Source of the DNA: Selenomonadaceae bacterium
GTDB lineage: Bacteria; Bacillota; Negativicutes; Selenomonadales; Selenomonadaceae
Direction of reading: 5' to 3'
NCBI GenBank assembly: GCA_016280345.1
Contig: JAEEGN010000120.1
Span: forward strand, 1-15,267
Length of the DNA: 15,267 nucleotides
Part shown: positions 1-5,185 of the stretch, one piece after another
Numbering within the stretch: the stretch's first letter is position 1
Layout: every line of letters starts with the position of its first letter
Program-made: the position numbers and the translations under genes
The notes under the pieces: generated by a model
Told to the model about the DNA's origin: nothing
The model's input: only the letters and a program-made list of their open reading frames with translations
Databases searched by the model: none

Positions 1-263
1 TAACTGCCGAGGGGAAAAGAGTCATCGGACTTCCTTATAAAAAAAGGCAACTTGCCCTATGCAACAAGATCTTGTCGCATAAAGTGTTTAGAAGGGTTTT
101 CGATTTACACTTGAAAGAAGCAACTATGCCCGATAAAGAGACGATCATAATGTTTATGAAGGAGGCGAGCCTCTATAATATTGGAGAGGACAGCACTTTC
201 AAAAGACGGGCATCCACAATCAGTAGTTGGGTCTATTGGATGTTGAGTTTGGCGGAGGACTGA
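1..263 (+). CDS. C-terminal end of a probable type II restriction endonuclease (cut by window edge)
   Basis: The frame is open from the first base to TGA at 261-263, so this is the last ~86 residues of a gene that begins upstream. The tail has a basic helical stretch followed by a motif around FKRRASTISSWVYWML. I associate this motif with a small C-terminal winged-helix-like domain found at the ends of several type II restriction enzymes; that is recollection of a family pattern, not a search result. The catalytic part lies outside the window and cannot be judged. Only two bases separate the stop from the methyltransferase start, and the methyltransferase SD lies inside this gene, so the pair is translationally coupled as expected of a restriction-modification operon. 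The stretch is AT-richer than the rest of the window. It could also be another DNA-binding protein next to a methylase. Confidence 0.55.
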   Translation, partial: TAEGKRVIGLPYKKRQLALCNKILSHKVFRRVFDLHLKEATMPDKETIIMFMKEASLYNIGEDSTFKRRASTISSWVYWMLSLAED

Positions 264-265
264 CC

Positions 266-1006
266 TTGACAAGATGGGAACCAGTAAATTTCGAACTTCA
301 AATGACATCTGTATGGAGTTTTCCACAGCGAGGCGATTGGGCGACGCATGACTCGAAATGGCGCGGAAATTGGTCGCCTTATATTCCGCGAAACATTATT
401 CTACGTTACTCCAATGAAGGAGACTTGGTTTTAGACCAGTTTGCCGGAGGCGGGACTACCTTAGTCGAAGCAAAACTGTTGAATAGAAATATTATTGGGC
501 TTGATGTAAATAGGATTGCACTTGATCGTTGCAAAGAAAAGGTAAATTTCTCTCACGATGGCGCAAATGGATTAGTGACCATACGAGAAGGAGATGCGAG
601 AGACTTACATTTTGTTGCTGATAATAGTATAGACCTTATTTGCACCCACCCGCCCTATGCGAATATCATCCATTATAGTGAAGGGCAAAACCTTACAAAT
701 GACTTGTCGAATTTAGATGTGAAAGATTTTCTGGAACAGATGAAACCGGTTGCTTCGGAATGTTACCGTGTCTTGAAGAAGGGAAAGTTTTGCGCGATAC
801 TTATGGGAGATACGCGAAAAAAAGGCCATATTATCCCTATGAGTTTCGACGTAATGAAAAATTTTGAGGCGGCGGGATTTTCCGTTAAGGAAATAATCAT
901 CAAACAACAGCATAACTGCAAGGCAACAGGCTATTGGGCGAAAAATAGCATAAAATACAATTTTTTCTTGATTGCTCACGAGTATCTGTTTGTATTCAAG
1001 AAATGA
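266..1006 (+). CDS. DNA methyltransferase (N4-cytosine/N6-adenine type) of an R-M system
   Basis: An AdoMet-dependent amino-methyltransferase of 246 residues that would modify the host DNA against the upstream nuclease. The AdoMet-binding motif I is DQFAGGGTT at residues 57-65 (FxGxG type). The catalytic motif IV is THPPY at residues 127-131, a variant of the usual (D/N/S)PP(Y/F/W) with His in the first position. Motif I precedes motif IV and no large target-recognition domain is visible. The N-terminal segment with RGNWSPYIPRNIILRYS is typical of the stretch preceding motif I in this group. I chose TTG at 266 because GGCGGAGGA (251-259) sits six bases upstream; an upstream in-frame TTG at 227 has no SD. 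The gene is followed directly by a terminator and is AT-rich like its partner, which suggests transfer. The target base (C or A) cannot be decided from sequence. Confidence 0.85.
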   Translation: MTRWEPVNFELQMTSVWSFPQRGDWATHDSKWRGNWSPYIPRNIILRYSNEGDLVLDQFAGGGTTLVEAKLLNRNIIGLDVNRIALDRCKEKVNFSHDGANGLVTIREGDARDLHFVADNSIDLICTHPPYANIIHYSEGQNLTNDLSNLDVKDFLEQMKPVASECYRVLKKGKFCAILMGDTRKKGHIIPMSFDVMKNFEAAGFSVKEIIIKQQHNCKATGYWAKNSIKYNFFLIAHEYLFVFKK

Positions 1007-1028
1007 TGGATTGTCTGATAACAACAAA

Positions 1029-1073
1029 CCCCGGATTGTCGCTGAACAGGCGTCAGTCCGGGGCTTATTTTTT
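1029..1073 (+). terminator. Rho-independent terminator of the R-M operon
   Basis: CCCCGGA (1029-1035) pairs with TCCGGGG (1057-1063) and is followed by CTTATTTTTTC. It lies 22 bases after the methyltransferase stop. Confidence 0.75.
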
Positions 1074-1192
1074 CATTCAGTTCCCACCGCTTCCTCTTTT
1101 TTCAGCGCGGCGCACTGCCGGGGAGAAAATGGAAAGCGCAGGTGCACGATTTTCACGGAATGGCGTATCCCCTTGTCATGCCGGAATATCCG

Positions 1193-1220
1193 TTGACTTT
1201 TTCGGATATTCGTATAGAAT
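1193..1220 (+). promoter_or_regulatory. Sigma-70-type promoter for the secreted protein gene
   Basis: TTGACT (1193-1198) and TAGAAT (1215-1220) are 16 bases apart, about 55 bases before the start codon. No other gene lies between. Confidence 0.65.
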
Positions 1221-1274
1221 AGCAAGTTGAGAGTATCTGCGTGGGGAATGGCTTAGACAGGAGGAATGAATCGC

Positions 1275-1868
1275 ATGAAAAGAATCACGAAGGCCCTGGG
1301 GATTTTTCTGCTTCTTTTTCTCGTCGCGGCGGCGGTGTCGGCGGCGGAGGGGGAGGTTTCCTACCGGGATGACAGGGATGTGAACGAGGCGTCGTCGGAT
1401 GATACGATGGCGTACCGCATTTTCATCGGCAAGGCGATCCGGGAGATTGACGCCGAGTTCGCGGAGCGGCCGGGGTGGGAGAGGCTGCCCTATGACCGGG
1501 CGGCGCGGATGTATCGCCGCCAGGGCGGGGATTATATGGAGAATGTCTATCTCTATGCCCAGTCCTATAATGAGGAGATTGTGGGCGGGTACCGGATCAG
1601 TTTTTTCACGAAGACGAAGGCGGCGGCGGACGATATTTATTTCAATACGACGAAGAATTTCGGCTATATCCTCGGGCGGCCGAGCGTGAAGCGCGGCGGC
1701 GTCAGCGAGGAGTGGATCCTGAACGATCATTTCAAGATTTCCGTGGAGTACGCGGAGTACGATCCCCGTTTGCCGGTGGCGAAGGTGTATCCCTTTGAGA
1801 TTTCCGTCCGGCGGATGTCGGGGGATTACCGGGGATTTTTCCAGCCGAGTCAGGCGACGGATCGATAG
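1275..1868 (+). CDS. Secreted hypothetical protein
   Basis: 197 residues. A classical signal peptide (MKRITK, hydrophobic core GIFLLLFLVAAAV, cleavage likely after VSA at residue 23) sends it across the inner membrane. The mature part is acidic and mixed alpha/beta, has no cysteines, and ends in a polar tail. No lipobox and no transmembrane segment after the signal are seen. I chose ATG at 1275 over ATG at 1266 because AGGAGG (1259-1264) leaves only one base to the first and ten to the second, and the second gives a textbook signal peptide. I recognise no catalytic motif. A periplasmic role is inferred only from the signal peptide. Confidence 0.8.
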   Translation: MKRITKALGIFLLLFLVAAAVSAAEGEVSYRDDRDVNEASSDDTMAYRIFIGKAIREIDAEFAERPGWERLPYDRAARMYRRQGGDYMENVYLYAQSYNEEIVGGYRISFFTKTKAAADDIYFNTTKNFGYILGRPSVKRGGVSEEWILNDHFKISVEYAEYDPRLPVAKVYPFEISVRRMSGDYRGFFQPSQATDR

Positions 1869-1873
1869 GGGGC

Positions 1874-1905
1874 GTCCGGCGGGGCTTTGATTTCGCCGGG
1901 CTTTC
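1874..1905 (+). terminator. Weak terminator-like hairpin between secreted protein and aminopeptidase
   Basis: GTCCGGCG (1874-1881) pairs with CGCCGGGC (1894-1901), one G-T pair included, over a 12-base loop, followed only by TTTCT. It may attenuate rather than stop transcription; no separate promoter for the aminopeptidase is visible. Confidence 0.35.
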
Positions 1906-1934
1906 TGCGTGGTGGCGGTACAGGAGGGTGCAGT

Positions 1935-3212
1935 ATGGATGGCGCGCAGGCGCTTTTGTCTTTCATCGCGGCGTGCCCGTCGCCGTATCATGTGGCGGCG
2001 GCGGGGGCGGCGCGGATTTCGGCGGCGGGGTTTTCTCCGCTGGCGTGGGGCGAGCCGTGGCGGCTGGTTCCCGGTGGCCGTTATTTTGTGCCGGTGTTCG
2101 GTTCGGCGCTGTTCGCGTTCCGGGTGGGGGAGCGGCCGGAGATGGGGCTTCGCGTGGCGGCGGCCCACACGGATTTTCCGGGGTTCCGGCTGAAGCCGCG
2201 GGCGGGCAAGGCGCAGGAGGGCTACGGTCTGGTGAATGTGGAGCCCTATGGGGGGCTGATTCTGTCGAGTTGGCTGGATCGGCCGCTGTCGCTGGCGGGG
2301 CAGGTGGCGCTGCGGGGGGAGAACCCTTTCGCGCCGGAGCTTCGCGTGGTGGATCTGGCGCGGCCGCTGCTGACGATGCCCCGGCTGGCCATTCATCTGA
2401 ACCGGGAGGTCAATGAGAAGGGGGAGAAGCTCGACCGGCAGACGGATATGACGCCGGTGGCGGCGCTCCTGGCGGAGGGGGCGGAGGACGGCTTTTTCCC
2501 GGCGCTGCTGGCGCGGGCGCTGGCGGTGGAGCCGGAGGATATTCTCGCCTATGATCTCAATGTCTATCCGGCGGAGTCCGGCTGCGTGCTGGGGTTTTCC
2601 GGGGAGCTGGTGTCGTCGCCGCGGCTCGATAATCTGACCAGCGTGAAGGCGTGTCTGGACGGCATCGTGGAGGCCGGGGCGGCGGCGGGGCTTCGCGTGG
2701 CGGCGCTGTTCGACCACGAGGAGGTGGGGAGCCGGACGAAGCAGGGCGCGGCTTCGGCTCTTTTGCCGGAGCTTCTGGCGGCGATTTTCCGCGGGCTGGG
2801 GCGCGGGGAGGAGGCGCGGGCGGCGGCTGTGGCCGATGGCTTCCTGCTGTCGGTGGACGTGGCCCACGGTCTGCATCCGAGCCACGCCGACAAGGCGGAT
2901 CCGACGAACCGTCCGCGGCTGGGGGGAGGCGTCGTTCTCAAGCAGGCGGCCAGCCAGAACTACGTCGGGGACGCGGCGGCGCAGGCGGTGGTTCGCGCCC
3001 TCTGCCGGGCGCGGGATATTCCCTGCCAGCCTTTCGCCAATCGGTCGAGCATCCCCGGCGGCAGTACGCTGGGGGCTATCGCTTCGGCGCAGCTGGTCAT
3101 GCGCGGGCAGGACGTGGGCGTCCCGGTGCTGGCCATGCATTCGGCCCGGGAGACGATGGCTGCCGCCGATCAGGAGGCGCTGGAGCGGCTGGTGAAAGCG
3201 TTCCTGGCCTGA
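1935..3212 (+). CDS. apeB: M18 family aminopeptidase
   Basis: A 425-residue cytosolic di-zinc exopeptidase of the aspartyl-aminopeptidase family (M18), which removes N-terminal residues, often acidic ones, from peptides. All expected active-site residues are present: AHTD with zinc ligand His78; DNLTS with the bridging Asp232; DHEEVGS with catalytic base Glu262 and ligand Glu263; SVDVAHGLHP with Asp308; and AMHSARE with ligand His402. The stretch NRSSIPGGSTLG is also characteristic. Length matches the family. ATG at 1935 is chosen because AGGAGG (1922-1927) is seven bases upstream; the extra 16 upstream codons are Gly-rich and lack an SD. Gene symbol apeB is the usual one for bacterial members and is given on family membership only. 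The gene probably shares transcription with the upstream secreted-protein gene. Confidence 0.95.
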   Translation: MDGAQALLSFIAACPSPYHVAAAGAARISAAGFSPLAWGEPWRLVPGGRYFVPVFGSALFAFRVGERPEMGLRVAAAHTDFPGFRLKPRAGKAQEGYGLVNVEPYGGLILSSWLDRPLSLAGQVALRGENPFAPELRVVDLARPLLTMPRLAIHLNREVNEKGEKLDRQTDMTPVAALLAEGAEDGFFPALLARALAVEPEDILAYDLNVYPAESGCVLGFSGELVSSPRLDNLTSVKACLDGIVEAGAAAGLRVAALFDHEEVGSRTKQGAASALLPELLAAIFRGLGRGEEARAAAVADGFLLSVDVAHGLHPSHADKADPTNRPRLGGGVVLKQAASQNYVGDAAAQAVVRALCRARDIPCQPFANRSSIPGGSTLGAIASAQLVMRGQDVGVPVLAMHSARETMAAADQEALERLVKAFLA

Positions 3213-3234
3213 CGCCGGGCGGCGGGGCGCTGTC

Positions 3235-3262
3235 TTGACAGGACGCGCCGGGTGAATATAAC
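3235..3262 (+). promoter_or_regulatory. Strong consensus promoter for an apparently non-coding transcript
   Basis: TTGACA (3235-3240) and TATAAC (3257-3262) are 16 bases apart. Transcription would begin near 3269. The next gene has its own promoter at 3476, so this one appears to serve the structured region between them. Confidence 0.7.
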
Positions 3263-3267
3263 TCGGA

Positions 3268-3420
3268 AGAAGATGTACCCCCTCTATAGGTGGCGAGTTC
3301 CTTATTTACTGACAGGCGGTGAGCAGATATCTCTCGCCTCGTGCGACGCGAAGCTAGTCCCTGTGGGAAAACGCCGTTGTTCCGGTTTTGCCTGCGAAAA
3401 ACCGGAACAACGGCGTTATA
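3268..3420 (+). ncRNA. Candidate small RNA, family not identified
   Basis: The roughly 150-base segment between a near-perfect promoter and a very strong hairpin has no convincing ORF. It can form several local stems: GGCGAG with CTCGCC; AGGCGGTGAG with CTCTCGCCT around 3314-3339; TCGTG-CGA-CGCGA at 3339-3351; and TCCC-TGT-GGGA at 3358-3368. It ends in the 20-bp hairpin at 3370-3417. I compared it by eye with remembered signatures of 6S, SRP RNA, tmRNA, RNase P, T-box, TPP, cobalamin and M-box and found no match. It could be a trans-acting RNA or a riboswitch-like leader that terminates before the toxin operon. The 5' end is inferred from promoter position. Confidence 0.5.
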
Positions 3421-3428
3421 ACTGTTTT
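3370..3428 (+). terminator. 20-bp perfect hairpin ending the candidate small RNA
   Basis: The arm at 3370-3389 is perfectly complementary to 3398-3417 with an eight-base loop; the tail ATAACTGTTTT is only moderately T-rich. The unusually long perfect stem may also be a processing site or protein-binding element. Confidence 0.55.
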
Positions 3429-3475
3429 CGCATCGTGGTACAGGCAATGGGTGGGGAGGATTGAAACCCGGCGGG

Positions 3476-3504
3476 TTGACAATATGGTAAAAATGCCATA
3501 TCAT
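3476..3504 (+). promoter_or_regulatory. Toxin-antitoxin promoter with internal palindromic operator
   Basis: TTGACA (3476-3481) and TATCAT (3499-3504) are exactly 17 bases apart. The spacer carries ATATGG (3482-3487) mirrored by CCATAT (3496-3501), spanning 20 bp or about two helical turns. That is what an autorepressing HigA-type antitoxin dimer would be expected to bind. The operator role is inference. Confidence 0.75.
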
Positions 3505-3522
3505 AGAGGTGAAGGTGTTGCC

Positions 3523-3882
3523 ATGATATATTTTACCGTACAGTTCTTTGAGAAAGATGACGGCTCGTGTCCGGTCGAGGACTTTCTGGATTCGCTGGAC
3601 GACAAGATGGCTGCGAAAGCCTACGGTATGATTGAATTGTTGGAAGAATATGGAAATGAACTCCGGATGCCATACAGTGAACCGTTGGAAGATGGTATTT
3701 TTGAGCTTCGTATCAAATTCGGCGGCAATATTACGCGGATTCTATATTTTTTCTTCGCAGGGAAGAACATTGTCCTGACGAATGGATTTATGAAGAAGAC
3801 GCAGAAAACACCGTCCGGTGAGATCAGGAAGGCAAAAGAATACCGAAAAATCTTTTTGATGCGACAGGAGGAAACGCCATGA
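3523..3882 (+). CDS. RelE/HigB-like toxin (phage Gp49-like family)
   Basis: 119 residues resembling the Gp49/HigB branch of the RelE superfamily (PF05973), ribosome-dependent mRNA interferases. Visible family features are the N-terminal strand MIYFTVQFFEKDDG, the FLDSLDDKMAAKAYGMIELLEEYG helices, the central strand GIFELRIKFGGNITRILYFF, and the late FMKKTQKTPSGEIRKAKEYRK segment with the conserved Lys/Thr-Pro and basic residues. ATG at 3523 is chosen because transcription should start near 3511 and GAAGG (3511-3515) precedes it by seven bases; earlier ATGs at 3484 and 3493 lie inside the promoter. Its stop overlaps the antitoxin start by four bases (ATGA). Toxin-first order is typical of higBA. 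Confidence 0.85.
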   Translation: MIYFTVQFFEKDDGSCPVEDFLDSLDDKMAAKAYGMIELLEEYGNELRMPYSEPLEDGIFELRIKFGGNITRILYFFFAGKNIVLTNGFMKKTQKTPSGEIRKAKEYRKIFLMRQEETP

Positions 3883-4166
3883 GAACGTTTCGTGATTCTC
3901 TGAATAAACGACTGAAAGAGGAAGGCTTCCGCCGCGAATACGAGGCTATCCAGCCGGAGATGGATATTATTCGCGCGATCGTTGAGGCACGGCAATCCAG
4001 AAATTTGACGCAGAAAGAGCTTGCGACGCGGACAGGTATCAACCAGGCCGACATCAGTAAACTGGAAAATGGGAATCGTAACCCGTCCCTGAATATGTTG
4101 AAGAAGTTAGCTGCGGGTCTTGATATGTCACTGAAGATTGAGTTCGTGCCGAGAGCGCAAGCCTGA
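3879..4166 (+). CDS. HigA-like antitoxin, XRE-family helix-turn-helix
   Basis: 95 residues with one Cro/C1-type HTH: ARQSRNLTQKELATRTGI forms helices 1-2 and NQADISKLENGNRNPS the recognition helix, about residues 38-70. The N-terminal helix (MRTFRDSLNKRLKEEGFRREYEAI) probably contributes to toxin contact. It overlaps the toxin gene by four bases and has GGAGG just before its ATG, so the two are translated together. It should neutralise the toxin and repress the promoter at 3476-3504 through the ATATGG/CCATAT palindrome. No terminator is seen after it. It looks complete and functional. Confidence 0.9.
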   Translation: MRTFRDSLNKRLKEEGFRREYEAIQPEMDIIRAIVEARQSRNLTQKELATRTGINQADISKLENGNRNPSLNMLKKLAAGLDMSLKIEFVPRAQA

Positions 4167-4432
4167 TTTTCAGTGGCGCAACAGGCTGTAACTATAGGGA
4201 ACGTCAGCAAATATCCTGAATCATTTTTTGGGCGTGAGGTGCAGGTTGGCATGGAAATTTGCCATGGGAATCCCCACCCTTCATGGCATCACGGGAAAGG
4301 ATACGCATGTTGTAGTACATGATCCCACCATGGCAAGGAGAGTTTCCCGCAGGGTTGCATTTTCCCGCAATCCGGAAAAGCGGTTTTTCACTTTCCGCCG
4401 CCGGTTCACCTCAGGGACGCCGACGCGCCGTC
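4167..4432. other. Gene-free stretch before the tRNA
   Basis: No credible gene. Short overlapping frames on both strands are rich in Arg/Pro and lack an SD. A small inverted repeat, CATGG (4250-4254) with CCATG (4262-4266), is present. CCATGG-like words recur, but no promoter or terminator is convincing until 4433. Confidence 0.5.
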
Positions 4433-4462
4433 TTGACAAGCCGCACCCGGAAATAGTATAAT
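4433..4462 (+). promoter_or_regulatory. Promoter of tRNA-Leu
   Basis: TTGACA (4433-4438) and TATAAT (4457-4462), both perfect, 18 bases apart. The tRNA 5' end is 25 bases downstream. Confidence 0.85.
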
Positions 4463-4487
4463 CGTAACGTTGAACGGTCCACAAAGC

Positions 4488-4574
4488 GCCGAAGTGGCGG
4501 AATTGGCAGACGCACTTGACTCAAAATCAAGCGGTTTAACCACCGTGCCGGTTCGAGTCCGGCCTTCGGCACCA
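4488..4574 (+). tRNA. tRNA-Leu (anticodon CAA)
   Basis: 87 bases. The acceptor stem is GCCGAAG (4488-4494) with CTTCGGC (4564-4570), followed by discriminator A and an encoded CCA. The anticodon arm is CTTGA-CTCAAAA-TCAAG, giving anticodon CAA, which reads UUG. A long variable arm (class II, as in Leu/Ser) and a standard T-arm (GCCGG-TTCGAGT-CCGGC) follow. The D-loop contains the leucine-like GGAATTGGCAGACGC run. It has its own promoter and terminator, so it is a single-gene unit. Confidence 0.97.
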
Positions 4575-4587
4575 CAGGAACAGCAAG

Positions 4588-4617
4588 GCTCCCGGGTATT
4601 TCGCCCGGGGGCTTTTT
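4588..4617 (+). terminator. Terminator of tRNA-Leu
   Basis: GCTCCCGGG (4588-4596) pairs with CCCGGGGGC (4604-4612), one T-G pair included, over a seven-base loop, followed by TTTTT. Confidence 0.9.
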
Positions 4618-4680
4618 ATGTGGGGAAACGGGCTTCAACCGCATTTACGGTAGAACATATACGCCGGTACAAGCAAAATG

Positions 4681-4689
4681 TGGTATAAT
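4681..4689 (+). promoter_or_regulatory. Extended -10 promoter upstream of the AAA-ATPase-like stump
   Basis: TGGTATAAT fits the TGnTATAAT extended -10; there is no good -35 box. It is the only promoter-like element between the tRNA and the autotransporter and may now drive both the stump and the autotransporter. Confidence 0.45.
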
Positions 4690-4805
4690 CAAATGAGAGT
4701 ATATCTTTCCGTGCCGGAGGTGCGGAACGGTTATGGCATAAAAAAACAGTATGGCATTTTAATATGGGCAGCAAAGGGTATGCTGTCAGCAAAGGGGGGC
4801 GGGGG

Positions 4806-4943
4806 ATGAAGCAGCATCGGAGGATGCCGGTGGGCGTGGACGATTTCAAGGAGCTACGCGATAATTATTATTTTGTGGATAAGACCTTTTTCATACAGGA
4901 ACTCATCGACGGCCACAGCAAGGTGACGCTCAAAAACGCCTGA
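4806..4943 (+). pseudogene. N-terminal stump of an AAA-ATPase-like / PD-(D/E)XK (DUF1703-type) protein
   Basis: A 45-codon frame with the typical opening of this family: MPVGVDDFKELRDNYYFVDK, then TFFIQELIDG and KVTL. In full-length members (about 500-550 residues) the KVTL segment is followed by a TRPRRFGKT Walker A motif. Here the frame breaks to KNA-stop instead, and no continuation of the family is seen downstream in any frame. The ATP site and the C-terminal nuclease-like domain are therefore missing. The start is preceded by a G-rich run rather than a clean SD. Family recognition is from memory of the conserved N-terminus. The molecular role of the family is not well established, so none is assigned. 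Confidence 0.75.
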
Positions 4944-5058
4944 AGTTGGTCTGCGGATGAGACGGTTTTGGCAATAGCCCTAAAAAACGGATTTTGAAGG
5001 AAACGGACAGGGAAGATGGCCGCGCTTGCCGGAGGAAACGGGCGCGTCCGGCAAACGG

Positions 5059-5078
5059 CACGACCGGATATGGTCGTG
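5059..5078. repeat. Short hairpin upstream of the autotransporter
   Basis: CACGACC (5059-5065) is mirrored by GGTCGTG (5072-5078) with a six-base loop. There is no T-tract, so it is not an obvious terminator; it could be an operator or leader structure. Confidence 0.5.
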
Positions 5079-5082
5079 ATCA

Positions 5083-5125
5083 GCCGCCGGAACGGGGCGG
5101 GGCGATTGGCCGCCGGAACGGGGCG
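5083..5125. repeat. Tandem 17-bp repeat upstream of the autotransporter
   Basis: GCCGCCGGAACGGGGCG occurs at 5083-5099 and again at 5109-5125, a 26-bp period. GGAAACGGG-like words continue toward the gene. No promoter is visible between this repeat and the start codon. Confidence 0.7.
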
Positions 5126-5185
5126 CGGACGTAAGGAAACGGGGTTTTTGGCCGCGGGACGCGGCTTTCAATGGAGGGTTTGATC

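Noticed and set aside
1176..3140. A 654-codon frame antisense to the M18 aminopeptidase, and an Arg/Gly-rich plus-strand frame in the same place
   Set aside because: Very Arg/Pro-rich low-complexity translations that shadow the aminopeptidase, whose catalytic residues are all present.
3268..3420. 6S RNA, SRP RNA or a known riboswitch
   Set aside because: No long closing stem with central bubble, no GGAAGCAGC-type SRP loop, and no remembered riboswitch core, so left as an unidentified candidate.
4228..4484. Overlapping 67- and 77-codon frames on both strands before the tRNA
   Set aside because: No SD, biased Arg/Pro composition, and the frames run into the tRNA promoter.
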